A DNA stretch of 64,000 nt. Source: Streptomyces sp. NBC_00708. Lineage in GTDB: Bacteria; Actinomycetota; Actinomycetes; Streptomycetales; Streptomycetaceae. The DNA lies in the NCBI GenBank assembly GCA_036226585.1, contig CP108997.1:5766001-5830000 (forward strand), given 5' to 3'. Of this stretch, positions 1 through 9,484 are shown piece by piece (within the stretch, counting starts at the first letter, position 1; each line of letters starts with the position of its first letter). The notes under the pieces were generated by a model. It did not search any database and was not told where the DNA came from. It worked only from the letters and a program-made list of their open reading frames with translations. A program made the translations under genes and the position numbers.

Positions 1-170
1 ACATCGGCGCCCAGGGCGAGACGGACGGCGTTCCGTCCACGCTGCTCGAGCCGACCGTCGTGAACAAGGACAACATCGAGTCCACCGTGGTCAAGGACGG
101 CATCTACCAGGCCTCCGCGATCTGCGTCAAGGACATCGCCGCCAAGTGCACCGCGCTGGGCATCAAGTAG
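1..170 (+). CDS. xylF: Sugar (xylose-type) ABC transporter substrate-binding protein, 3' end only
   Basis: Only the last 55 codons are inside the window; the reading frame begins at base 3 and ends with TAG at 168-170. The visible tail contains GETDGVPSTLLEP, then VVKDGIYQ and a closing pair of cysteines (ICVKDI, KCTAL), as in periplasmic sugar-binding proteins of the xylose/ribose group. The identification leans on the two downstream genes, an ATPase and a permease of the same transporter class. The protein would be a secreted lipoprotein that delivers pentose to the permease. A strong hairpin 9 nt after the stop separates it from the ATPase gene and may keep the binding protein more abundant than the membrane parts. 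Confidence 0.7.
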   Translation, partial: IGAQGETDGVPSTLLEPTVVNKDNIESTVVKDGIYQASAICVKDIAAKCTALGIK

Positions 171-178
171 TCCCTCCG

Positions 179-206
179 CGCGCCGGGGCCGGTGAGCCCC
201 GGCGCG
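179..206 (+). terminator. Strong hairpin after the binding-protein gene
   Basis: Perfect 11-bp arms at 179-189 and 196-206 with a 6-nt loop (CGGTGA), starting 9 nt after the xylF stop. It probably acts as a partial terminator or as an mRNA 3'-end stabiliser within the transporter operon. Confidence 0.7.
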
Positions 207-355
207 TACGGGCGTGATCCGCTCCGCACGGCGGAGTCCGCCCACCCCCATGACTGTCCGGCCCCGGCCGGCTCACCCCGCTTCCGGCCGGGTGCCGGGC
301 ACTCTTCCCCCCAGTACTTCCCGTACGTCGACGCTGCCCCCGTGGCGCGGCGTCT

Positions 356-392
356 CCGCCGGTCAGGCGGCACATCCCCGCCGGTCAGGCGG
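356..392 (+). repeat. Two 15-bp direct repeats, each a small palindrome, ahead of xylG
   Basis: The word CCGCCGGTCAGGCGG occurs at 356-370 and again, unchanged, at 378-392. The period is 22 bp, about two helical turns. Each copy can itself fold (CCGCC/GGCGG). The second copy ends 2 nt before the xylG Shine-Dalgarno sequence. They could be a tandem operator or a translational attenuator; neither is proven. Confidence 0.5.
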
Positions 393-409
393 CGAAGGAG
401 ATGGTTCAC

Positions 410-1189
410 GTGTCACAGACGCCCGTGCTGGCGTTGCGTGGGGTCTTCAAGCGATTCGGAGCGGTCCAGGTCCTCTCCGGTGTCGATCTCGAAGTCCACG
501 CCGGAGAAGTGGTCGCCCTGGTCGGCGACAACGGTGCAGGAAAGTCCACGCTCGTCAAGACGATCGCCGGCGTGCACCCCATCGATGAGGGCGTCATCGA
601 GTGGGAGGGCACGAAGGTGGACATCAACCGTCCGCACGATGCCCAGAACCTCGGCGTCGCGACCGTCTACCAGGACCTCGCGCTCTGCGACAACCTGGAC
701 GTCGTCGCCAACCTCTTCCTCGGTCGCGAGATCAAGAAGGGCGGCGTCCTCGACGAGGTCGCCATGGAGAAGCGGGCCCAGGACCTCCTGTCCACGCTCT
801 CCATCCGCATTCCCAGTGTCCGTATCCCGGTCGCCGCGCTCTCCGGCGGCCAGCGCCAGGTCGTGGCCATCGCCCGTGCCCTGGTCGGCAACCCCAAGAT
901 CGTGATCCTGGACGAGCCCACCGCGGCCCTCGGCGTCGAGCAGACCGCCCAGGTCCTCGACCTGGTGGAGCGGCTGCGCGAGCAGAACCTCGGCGTCATC
1001 CTCATCAGCCACAACATGGCCGATGTGAAGGCCGTCGCCGACAAGGTCGCCGTGCTGCGGCTCGGCCACAACAACGGCATCTTCCCCGTGGCGACGACCA
1101 GCCACGAAGAAATCATCGCCGCGATCACGGGCGCCACCGACAACGCCGTGACCCGCCGCAAGTCCCGCAGCGCGGAGGCATCCAAGTGA
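410..1189 (+). CDS. xylG: Sugar (xylose-type) ABC transporter ATP-binding protein
   Basis: Energises sugar uptake from the cytoplasmic face. All ATPase motifs are present in one domain of 259 residues: Walker A GDNGAGKS near residue 40, signature LSGGQRQ near 143, Walker B VILDEPT and the H-loop ILISHN. Many ribose/xylose ATPases are double-domain proteins of about 500 residues, so this is the single-domain form I associate with Streptomyces XylG. GTG 410 is preferred over the in-frame ATG at 401 because AAGGAG lies at 395-400, directly against that ATG but 9 nt before the GTG. The stop overlaps the permease start (GTGA). It follows the binding-protein gene after a 240-bp gap holding a hairpin and a duplicated palindrome. 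Confidence 0.88.
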   Translation: MSQTPVLALRGVFKRFGAVQVLSGVDLEVHAGEVVALVGDNGAGKSTLVKTIAGVHPIDEGVIEWEGTKVDINRPHDAQNLGVATVYQDLALCDNLDVVANLFLGREIKKGGVLDEVAMEKRAQDLLSTLSIRIPSVRIPVAALSGGQRQVVAIARALVGNPKIVILDEPTAALGVEQTAQVLDLVERLREQNLGVILISHNMADVKAVADKVAVLRLGHNNGIFPVATTSHEEIIAAITGATDNAVTRRKSRSAEASK

Positions 1190-2487
1190 GCAACATCAAC
1201 GAGACCCCGGCCAAGGTCCCGGCCCAGGCGGACGCCACCACCGAGGTCCCCGAGGCCGCGGCCGGCGCGGTCCCGGTCGTCGACCCCCGTCTGCTCGTCC
1301 GTGAGCAGGGCTTCAAGGGTTACTGGACCGAGTTCAAGCGCAAGGTGCGCTCGGGCGAGATCGGCTCGCTGCCCGTCGTGGTGGGCCTGATCATCATCGG
1401 GATCGTCTTCCAGCTCGAGACCGGCAACTTCCTCACCTCGTACAACCTCGACCAGATCACGCTGTACGCGGCCGGCCCCGGCATCATGGCCGTCGGCATC
1501 GTCTTCGTCCTGCTGCTCGGTGAGATCGACCTCGCGGTCGGCTCCGTCGCCGGTCTCGCGGGTGCGGTGTGGGCCGTGGTCGGCACGGACATCCCCGACT
1601 CCCTCGCCATCGTGGTCGGCATCCTGTCCGGCACGGTCATCGGCGCCTTCCACGGCATCGTCTTCGCCAAGATCGGCGTGCCCGCGTTCGTCGTGACCCT
1701 GGCGGGCTTCCTGGGCTGGGCCGGCATGCAGACCTGGGTGATGGGCGAGAAGTCCACCATCACCACCCCGCTCGGCAGCTTCGTCCGCGACCTGACCAGC
1801 TACTACTTCGAGGACGTCGCGGCCGCCTACGGGCTCGCCGTGTTCGTGATCGTCGCCTTCTACCTCGCGCAGCTGCGCGACTCGAAGCGCCGCAAGTCCG
1901 CGGAGCTGCCGCACCGCCCGCAGAGCGAGATCATCCTGCGCACCGCGCTGCTCGCGGTCCTGTGCCTCCTCGCCGCGTACGCGTTCAACCAGGAGCAGGG
2001 CCTCCCGCTCTCCCTGGTGATCTTCCTCGCGATCCTGGTCATCACCGACTTCGTGCTGCGCCGCACCACCTACGGCCGGCAGATCTTCGCGGTCGGCGGT
2101 GGCATCGAGGCCGCGCGCCGTGCCGGTATCAACGTGTCCTGGATCCGTATCTCGGTGTTCATGATCTCCGGCACGCTCGGTGCGGTCGGCGGTCTCTTCC
2201 TGGCCTCCGCGACCGGTGGCGCCGACCGTTCGCTCGGTGGCGGCAACCAGCTCATGATGTGCATCGCCGCGGCGGTCATCGGCGGTACGTCCCTGTTCGG
2301 CGGACGCGGCAAGGTCTGGTCCGCGCTGCTGGGCATCCTGGTCATCCAGTCGATCGTCCAGGGCCTCAACCAGATGAACCTGTCGTCGAACGCGATCCAG
2401 TACATGATCACCGGTGCGGTCCTCCTCATCGCCGTGATCATCGACTCGGTCTCGCGCAAGACGCAGAAGACCGCGGGCCGCGCCTGA
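1186..2487 (+). CDS. xylH: Sugar (xylose-type) ABC transporter permease
   Basis: Membrane channel of the pentose importer, 433 residues, with an N-terminal cytoplasmic stretch of about 60 residues followed by many hydrophobic helices of the BPD_transp_2 type. Family segments visible include EIDLAVGSVAGL, VPAFVVTLAGFLGW and RRTTYGRQIFAVGG, where the last resembles the ATPase-contacting loop. The start is GTG 1186, overlapping the xylG stop by 4 nt (GTGA), so the two subunits should be translationally coupled. A strong terminator follows 20 nt after the stop. Substrate assignment to xylose is by family and synteny memory; ribose or another pentose is possible. Confidence 0.87.
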   Translation: MSNINETPAKVPAQADATTEVPEAAAGAVPVVDPRLLVREQGFKGYWTEFKRKVRSGEIGSLPVVVGLIIIGIVFQLETGNFLTSYNLDQITLYAAGPGIMAVGIVFVLLLGEIDLAVGSVAGLAGAVWAVVGTDIPDSLAIVVGILSGTVIGAFHGIVFAKIGVPAFVVTLAGFLGWAGMQTWVMGEKSTITTPLGSFVRDLTSYYFEDVAAAYGLAVFVIVAFYLAQLRDSKRRKSAELPHRPQSEIILRTALLAVLCLLAAYAFNQEQGLPLSLVIFLAILVITDFVLRRTTYGRQIFAVGGGIEAARRAGINVSWIRISVFMISGTLGAVGGLFLASATGGADRSLGGGNQLMMCIAAAVIGGTSLFGGRGKVWSALLGILVIQSIVQGLNQMNLSSNAIQYMITGAVLLIAVIIDSVSRKTQKTAGRA

Positions 2488-2506
2488 CCGCGGTTCCGCA
2501 GGATTG

Positions 2507-2531
2507 CCCGGCACCCGCCACGGGTGCCGGG
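2507..2531 (+). terminator. Rho-independent-type terminator after the sugar transporter
   Basis: Perfect 11-bp inverted repeat, arms 2507-2517 and 2521-2531 with a 3-nt loop, 20 nt downstream of the permease stop. No U-tract follows, which is usual for Streptomyces. Confidence 0.75.
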
Positions 2532-2679
2532 CACCCGCGTGCCCGCGCTCGGGCATACTCGTGTTTTCGGCACCGGGAGCGGCTCGCGTCCACGCCCCAG
2601 GCGTACGCGGACGTTGCCGAACATTTAGACTCTGCGGATCGGCAAGAAGTTCGACCGGCTCAAATGCAAGGAGGCACGG

Positions 2680-4605
2680 GTGCCGTTGCTGACCCAGATC
2701 CAGGGACCGCGTGACCTTGACCGGCTCACTTCCGAGCAGCTGGTGCAGCTCGCCGAAGAGATCCGGACCTTCCTCGTCGACGCCGTCTCCAAGACCGGCG
2801 GCCACCTCGGACCCAACCTCGGCGTGGTCGAGCTCACCATCGCGCTGCACCGGGTCTTCGACTCGCCGAAGGACAAGGTCCTCTTCGACACCGGCCACCA
2901 GAGCTACGTGCACAAGCTCCTCACCGGCCGCCAGGACTTCAGCAGGCTCAAGAGCAAGGGCGGCCTCTCCGGCTACCCCTCGCGCGCCGAGTCCGACCAC
3001 GACGTCATCGAGAACTCGCACGCCTCCACCGTCCTCGGCTGGGCCGACGGCCTCGCCAAGGCCAACGAGGTCCGCGGCAAGGACGACCACGTCGTCGCGG
3101 TCATCGGCGACGGCGCCCTCACCGGAGGCATGGCCTGGGAGGCGCTGAACAACATCGCCGCCGCCAAGGACCGCCCCCTGGTCATCGTCGTCAACGACAA
3201 CGAGCGCTCCTACGCCCCCACCATCGGCGGCCTCGCCAACCACCTGGCCACCCTGCGCACCACCGACGGCTACGAACGCTTCCTGGCCCGCGGCAAGGAC
3301 CTGCTGGAGCGCACCCCCGTCGTCGGCAAGCCGCTGTACGAGACGCTGCACGGCGCCAAGAAGGGCCTGAAGGACTTCATCGCCCCCCAGGGCATGTTCG
3401 AGGACCTCGGCCTGAAGTACGTCGGCCCCATCGACGGCCACGACATCGAGGCCCTGGAGTCCGCGCTCCAGCGCGCCAAGCGCTTCGGCGGCCCCGTGAT
3501 CGTGCACTGCCTCACCGAGAAGGGCCGCGGCTACACCCCCGCCCTGCTCGACGAGGCCGACCGCTTCCACGCCGTCGGCAAGATCCACCCCGACACGGGC
3601 CTGCCCGTCGCCACCTCCGGCCTCGACTGGACCTCGGTGTTCGGCGAGGAGATGGTCAAGCTCGGCCGCGAGCGCGAGGACATCGTCGCGATCACCGCCG
3701 CCATGCTCCAGCCGGTCGGCCTGACCGGGTTCGAGACGGAGTTCCCGGACCGGATCTACGACGTCGGCATCGCCGAGCAGCACGGCGCGGTCTCCGCGGC
3801 CGGCCTGGCCACCGGCGGCCTGCACCCCGTCTTCGCGGTCTACGCCACGTTCCTGAACCGCGCCTTCGACCAGGTCCTGATGGACGTCGCCCTGCACAAG
3901 TGCGGGGTCACCTTCGTCCTGGACCGCGCCGGGATCACCGGCACCGACGGCGCCTCGCACAACGGCATGTGGGACATGTCGATCCTCCAGGTCGTACCCG
4001 GCCTGCGGATCGCCGCCCCGCGCGACGCCGACCAGGTCCGCGCCCAGCTGCGCGAGGCCGTCGACGTCGACGACGCCCCCACGGTCGTCCGCTTCTCCAA
4101 GGGCGCGGTCGGCCCCTCGGTCCAGGCCGTCGGCACGGTGGGCGGCATGGACGTGCTGCGCGAGCCCGGCACCGACCGGCCCGACGTCCTGCTCGTCTCC
4201 GTCGGCGCGCTCGCCCCGATGTGCCTGGAGATCGCCGACCTGCTCGACGCCCAGGGCATCTCGACGACCGTCGTCGACCCCCGCTGGGTCAAGCCCGTCG
4301 ACGAGGCCATGGCCCCGCTCGCCGCGCGGCACCGCGTCGTCGTCACCGTCGAGGACAACAGCAGGGCCGGCGGCGTCGGCTCCGCGGTCTCCCAGGCGCT
4401 GCGCGACGCGGACGTCGACGTCCCGCTGCGCGACTTCGGCATCCCGCCGGTCTTCCTCGACCACGCCTCCCGCAAGGAGGTCATGGCCGAGATCGGGCTG
4501 ACCGCCCCGGACATCGCCCGCCAGGTCACCGGCCTGGTCGCCAAGCTCGACGGGCGCTACTCGACGGGCGCGGAGGACCGCGCCGCGGAGCGCGTCCGGG
4601 ACTGA
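2680..4605 (+). CDS. dxs: 1-deoxy-D-xylulose-5-phosphate synthase
   Basis: First enzyme of the MEP isoprenoid pathway: it condenses pyruvate and glyceraldehyde 3-phosphate using thiamine diphosphate. At 641 residues it has the family's usual length. It shows the early motif [14 protein letters not shown], the histidine segment [10 protein letters not shown], the ThDP/Mg motif GDGALTGG followed by NDN, the glutamate-containing [12 protein letters not shown] and the C-terminal transketolase-like domain ([15 protein letters not shown]). It starts at GTG 2680 with AAGGAGG at 2668-2674, 5 nt upstream. It stands as its own unit between terminators at 2507-2531 and 4624-4674. DXP also feeds thiamine synthesis. 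Confidence 0.96.
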   Translation: MPLLTQIQGPRDLDRLTSEQLVQLAEEIRTFLVDAVSKTGGHLGPNLGVVELTIALHRVFDSPKDKVLFDTGHQSYVHKLLTGRQDFSRLKSKGGLSGYPSRAESDHDVIENSHASTVLGWADGLAKANEVRGKDDHVVAVIGDGALTGGMAWEALNNIAAAKDRPLVIVVNDNERSYAPTIGGLANHLATLRTTDGYERFLARGKDLLERTPVVGKPLYETLHGAKKGLKDFIAPQGMFEDLGLKYVGPIDGHDIEALESALQRAKRFGGPVIVHCLTEKGRGYTPALLDEADRFHAVGKIHPDTGLPVATSGLDWTSVFGEEMVKLGREREDIVAITAAMLQPVGLTGFETEFPDRIYDVGIAEQHGAVSAAGLATGGLHPVFAVYATFLNRAFDQVLMDVALHKCGVTFVLDRAGITGTDGASHNGMWDMSILQVVPGLRIAAPRDADQVRAQLREAVDVDDAPTVVRFSKGAVGPSVQAVGTVGGMDVLREPGTDRPDVLLVSVGALAPMCLEIADLLDAQGISTTVVDPRWVKPVDEAMAPLAARHRVVVTVEDNSRAGGVGSAVSQALRDADVDVPLRDFGIPPVFLDHASRKEVMAEIGLTAPDIARQVTGLVAKLDGRYSTGAEDRAAERVRD

Positions 4606-4623
4606 CCCGTACCGCACATCGGC

Positions 4624-4674
4624 CGAACGGGCCGGTCGGACCACCCGTAACGAGTGGTCCGACCGGCCCGTTCG
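4624..4674 (+). terminator. Long hairpin terminator after dxs
   Basis: Perfect 20-bp arms at 4624-4643 and 4655-4674 with an 11-nt loop, 18 nt after the dxs stop. Confidence 0.85.
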
Positions 4675-4766
4675 CGTGAAATCCCGCCGAGACAGGCGTG
4701 CCGCCCACCGGTGGCCGGGCGGGGTCCGAATCATGGCGTGCACGACGAGTGCGTGGAGGTACGCCG

Positions 4767-6272
<1,506 letters not shown>

Positions 6273-6282
6273 CCGCCCCCGT

Positions 6283-6678
6283 TCACGCCCCGGGGCGCAC
6301 CGTGCGCGGACCCGTGCACCGCGCCCCGTGCGCCTCGACCCGGCGCCGCAGCTCCCGGTCCGCGGTGACGACGACACAGGGCCGCGGCGAGGGCTCCGCC
6401 GCCGCGCCCGCCGCCAGCTCCGCGATCAGGTCGTCACCGCTGCCCGGGGCCGCCTCCACCCGTACCCCCGCGACCGGGGCGACGTCCCGGGCCCGTCCCT
6501 CGACCACCAGGAGCAGGTCGACGGGGCCCGGCAGACCGGGCAGGCCGTCAAAGGCGTAGGGCACCAGCGAGTCCCGCAGCCGTTCGGCGGCGCCCCGCCG
6601 GTCCCGCCACCAGCCGTCCGGGACGGACCCGACGACATTGGCGGCGTCGACGATCACCAGGGGCAGCGGGCTCGGCAT
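6283..6678 (-). CDS. NYN (PIN-like) domain protein, putative RNase
   Basis: Small cytoplasmic protein of 131 residues. It opens with a beta strand carrying an acidic residue, VIVDAANVVGS, and later has SGDDLI and VVTADRELRRRVEAHG. This acidic pattern is that of NYN/YacP-like nucleases, which hold a metal for RNA cleavage. The family is sometimes annotated as an NTP pyrophosphohydrolase, for which I see no specific motif. It is convergent with the amino-acid permease (10 bp apart) and divergent from the repeat-protein gene at 6864. No evident partner gene; nuclease activity is inferred. Confidence 0.7.
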   Translation of the reverse strand: MPSPLPLVIVDAANVVGSVPDGWWRDRRGAAERLRDSLVPYAFDGLPGLPGPVDLLLVVEGRARDVAPVAGVRVEAAPGSGDDLIAELAAGAAAEPSPRPCVVVTADRELRRRVEAHGARCTGPRTVRPGA

Positions 6679-6744
6679 GGGGCCAGGGTGCCACGCCCCG
6701 GCGGCGTACGCGGTTCCCGGACCCCGCGGATGTGGGCCGGACGT

Positions 6745-6777
6745 GGTGATTCCATGGGTTCGAACGGTGATTCTATG
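6745..6777. repeat. Pair of 12-bp near-identical direct repeats, 21 bp apart
   Basis: GGTGATTCCATG at 6745-6756 and GGTGATTCTATG at 6766-6777 differ at one base. The second contains a candidate -10 for the rightward gene (TATGAT, 6774-6779). The region lies between the divergent NYN and repeat-protein genes and could be an operator/promoter. Confidence 0.4.
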
Positions 6778-6863
6778 ATGGGTGCTCTCCGACTTCCGGG
6801 TGCCGGTCGTGACACAAAGCCGCAGATCGGGAGCGGACCATCACGGAAGGAAGACGCCACGAC

Positions 6864-7994
6864 ATGCGAGTCAGGTCGAGACGTGCCCAGGGGAGCGCCT
6901 CGGGCAAGGGCGACGATGCCCCGCGGGACGCCGTGAGCGCGCCGGGGACCGACGAGACCCCGGTCGACGGACGCTGGCTCGTGCGTGGCAAGGACGGCCG
7001 GCTCACCGCGTACGCCCGCAACGGGGACGGCATCCTGCGCTGGACCGAGGAGTGTCCGGGCGGACCCGGCTGGGAGGGCCCCGAGTTCTTCCCCGCCCCG
7101 GATCTGAACCACCTCGGCCTCGCCCAGGGCACGGACGGTTACGTGCACTTCATCGGGCGCCGGACGCTCCGGGGCGACGAGGGCCCGCCGCAGGTCGACC
7201 TCGTGCACGCCATCCAGTACCAGACGGGCCGCCCGGTCACCGCGTGGCGGACCCTGGGCAACCCGTACAAGGACGGGGACGAGAGGGCCGCCCGTATCGG
7301 CCCGCCGGCCGCCGCCGTCGCCCCGTCCGGCACGGTCCACGTCTTCGTCCGCAACGCCAACGGCGGGATGATGCTGCGCCGCGAGGCGAAGAACGGCAAG
7401 TGGGAGGCGTGGAAGGACCTCAGGGGCACCCTGGGCAAGGAGACGATGGCCGTCTCGGTGGCCGAGTCGGGGCGCATCGAGCTCCTGGTCCCCGGCACCA
7501 ACAAGGCCATGCGATGGGCCCAGAGCGAGCCCGGCGGCGCCTTCCAGAAGGGCGACAACCTGAACGTCAAGATCGCCGGCGGCGCCGTCAGCGCTCTGGA
7601 GACCGCCCCCGACCGCACCACCTACTACTGGACCGACGCCACCGCGGGCACCCTGGTCGCCCACCGCCCGGACACCCCGTCCATCACGATCGGGGACACC
7701 CCGGCCGAGGGCCCGGTGGCCGTGCTCCGTGCCGAACTGGACGACTACGACTGCACCGTGCTCGCCCACCGGGCCCGCGACGGCCGTGTGCTGCTCGCGG
7801 CCTGCGGTACGGAGAACGAGGCCGGCGGCCTGTGGTGGGCGGCGACGGGCGAACGCACCTCGGCGCCCCCGGCACTGGCGCTCGACGGACAGGGACGCGT
7901 GGTGCTCGCGGTGATCGGCGAGCGCGGCGGGCTCTACGTGGCCCGGCAAAACGACGAACCGGGCCTCGCGCTGGGGCCCGCCCGGCGGGTGTGA
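6864..7994 (+). CDS. Conserved actinobacterial repeat (propeller-like) protein, function unknown
   Basis: 376 residues, starting at ATG 6864 with GGAAGGAAG about 10 nt upstream. There is no signal peptide or membrane helix. Repeated short beta-type units such as WLVRGKDGRLTAYARNGDG, LAQGTDGYVHF and VAPSGTVHVFVRN alternate with Trp-containing strands, suggesting a beta-propeller or tectonin/lectin-like fold. It is a paralogue of the C-terminal two thirds of the gene at 9485-11086: both share WLVRG.DGRL.AY, GYVH, TQYQ/IQYQ.GRP, and the ending GG.WW...PPA.ALDG.GR. The two copies flank the LCP gene, hinting at a surface role, but no function can be assigned. Confidence 0.75.
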   Translation: MRVRSRRAQGSASGKGDDAPRDAVSAPGTDETPVDGRWLVRGKDGRLTAYARNGDGILRWTEECPGGPGWEGPEFFPAPDLNHLGLAQGTDGYVHFIGRRTLRGDEGPPQVDLVHAIQYQTGRPVTAWRTLGNPYKDGDERAARIGPPAAAVAPSGTVHVFVRNANGGMMLRREAKNGKWEAWKDLRGTLGKETMAVSVAESGRIELLVPGTNKAMRWAQSEPGGAFQKGDNLNVKIAGGAVSALETAPDRTTYYWTDATAGTLVAHRPDTPSITIGDTPAEGPVAVLRAELDDYDCTVLAHRARDGRVLLAACGTENEAGGLWWAATGERTSAPPALALDGQGRVVLAVIGERGGLYVARQNDEPGLALGPARRV

Positions 7995-7999
7995 AACCG

Positions 8000-8031
8000 G
8001 TACGGCCCCGGGAGCGTTCCCGGGGCCGTAC
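8000..8031. terminator. Bidirectional terminator
   Basis: Perfect 14-bp arms at 8000-8013 and 8018-8031 with a GCGT loop, between the convergent repeat-protein and LCP genes. Confidence 0.85.
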
Positions 8032-8044
8032 GTATGACGTTCCG

Positions 8045-9148
8045 TCAGCCCTGGCCGAGCGCCGGGGACTTCCGGGCCGACTCGGGGATGGGCGTGTCCT
8101 CGCGGATCGCCTTCCACAGGGCCTTGGCCCGCGACTCGACGGCGACGACGCGGTTGTGGTCGATCTTGTCGTACTCGACGGGGAGCATGATCGTCTCCAT
8201 CGACTCCGGGTCGACCCCGTTCATCGACCGGCCGAACTTCGCGAGCGAGGTGAGCGAGGCCAGCTCGTCGTCGGTGGTCAACGCCTCGGTCGCGGAGTTG
8301 GCGATCTTGTAGGCGCTGGTCGGACTGCCCAGCAGATCCTGCTTCTTGACCTCGCTGAGCAGGGCGACGAGGAACTGCTGCTGGAGCCCGATGCGGCTCA
8401 GGTCGGTGCCGTCGCTGAGGCTGTATCGGGTACGGACGAACTTCAGGGACTCGGTGCCGTCGAACTTGTGCGGTCCGGCGTCGACGTTCAGCCCGGTCTT
8501 CTTGTCGTGGATGGGCTCCTTGACGTCGATGTTCACCCCGCCGATGGCGTCCACGAGCCCCTTGAACCCGGCGAAGTTGATCTCCAGGTAGTGGTCGATG
8601 CGCACGCCGGACATCTTCTCGACGGTCTTGACCACACAGGCCGGACCGACCTGGGAGTAGACGGAGTTGAACATCACACGGTCCTTGCCCGCCACCGTCG
8701 AACCGTCGGCCTTGGAGCAGTCGGGCCGGGTCACCAGCGTGTCGCGGGGTATGGACACCGCGACGGCCTTGTCACGGCCCTCCGGAATGTGCACGACCAG
8801 CGCCGTGTCGGACCGCGCCCCGCTGACCCCGGCACCGCCGCCCAGCTTCTTGTTCTCCGAACCGGCCCGCGAGTCGGAGCCGAGGACCAGCAGGTTCTGA
8901 CCGCTGGTGGGGAGCTTCTCGGGCCGGTCGTCGCCGAGCGCCTTGTTGATGTCGACGCCCTTGATGTTGCCGTCGAGGCGGCTCCAGAGCCACCACGCGG
9001 TGCCGCCCGCGGCGACGACGAGCACCAGGGCCGACACCAGGATCGCCCGCCGTATGCGCTGGCCCCGCGTCCGAACGCGCTTGCGCCCGCGGCGGCGGGA
9101 GGTCTCCGGGGAGCTCCCCTGGCCGGGGGTGGTGGCGTCTTGGCTCAT
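8045..9148 (-). CDS. LytR-CpsA-Psr (LCP) family cell-wall glycopolymer ligase
   Basis: Membrane-anchored enzyme, 367 residues. The cytoplasmic head is basic (RRRGRKRVRTRGQRIRR), followed by one transmembrane helix at about residues 35-55 and then the extracellular LCP domain. Family landmarks visible are LLVLGSDSR, ARSDTALVVHI, VSIPRDTLV, the NSVYSQVGPACVVKTVE segment, and FVRTRYSLSDGTDLSRIGLQQQ. LCP enzymes transfer undecaprenyl-linked teichoic or other wall polymers onto peptidoglycan, with arginines and aspartates binding the pyrophosphate. It lies within a block of genes for a glycerol-phosphate-type polymer, whose product it may attach. The ATG at 9148 has GAGG about 11 nt upstream. Confidence 0.92.
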   Translation of the reverse strand: MSQDATTPGQGSSPETSRRRGRKRVRTRGQRIRRAILVSALVLVVAAGGTAWWLWSRLDGNIKGVDINKALGDDRPEKLPTSGQNLLVLGSDSRAGSENKKLGGGAGVSGARSDTALVVHIPEGRDKAVAVSIPRDTLVTRPDCSKADGSTVAGKDRVMFNSVYSQVGPACVVKTVEKMSGVRIDHYLEINFAGFKGLVDAIGGVNIDVKEPIHDKKTGLNVDAGPHKFDGTESLKFVRTRYSLSDGTDLSRIGLQQQFLVALLSEVKKQDLLGSPTSAYKIANSATEALTTDDELASLTSLAKFGRSMNGVDPESMETIMLPVEYDKIDHNRVVAVESRAKALWKAIREDTPIPESARKSPALGQG

Positions 9149-9484
9149 CCTGAGTGAGTCCTCACAGCTTATGGCCTGGTCAGGGCGCAGGTGATGGGGG
9201 TGGGACTCGGGTGGGGGGTGGAGCCGGTCCTCGTTTTCCCGGGATGAGCACTATAAACACTCGATCAGGTGTGCGTACGAAGGCTGTGGCGCAACTGTGA
9301 CAGACCGGGCAGTCCGGGGCAGGGGTGGCGGTGACCGGTCGAGGGAGAAAATGATCATGTCTGTCCGAACCCACCGGACATCGCCGCGCTATGGGTGGAT
9401 TTCCTGACCGAAGCGAGAGTGCATATCTTCTGTGGAGCCGGGATGTCCATCAGCCCGGCTCCACACACGAGGGGGGCGGGGCGC
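9149..9484. other. 336-bp divergent intergenic region, probable promoters for the LCP and PIG-L-like genes
   Basis: No gene is visible here. A lower-GC spot at 9250-9257 reads ACTATAAA; on the minus strand this gives TATAGT (9255-9250), a fair -10 for the LCP gene, and on the plus strand TATAAA. I see no convincing -35. Near the right end a 12-bp hairpin (9431-9465) lies in the leader of the plus-strand gene. Confidence 0.45.
9431..9465 (+). promoter_or_regulatory. Leader hairpin 19 nt before the PIG-L-like gene
   Basis: Perfect 12-bp arms at 9431-9442 and 9454-9465 with an 11-nt loop that contains an in-frame ATG (9443). It could be a terminator/attenuator or an mRNA structure masking that alternative start. 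Confidence 0.45.

Noticed and set aside
401..409. ATG 401 as xylG start
   Set aside because: AAGGAG directly abuts it with no spacing; GTG 410 has 9-nt spacing.
667..4743. 1358-codon minus-strand open frame
   Set aside because: It lies antisense to xylG, xylH and dxs, with Asp/Val/Gly/Arg/Leu-biased sequence lacking any domain; a GC-rich shadow.
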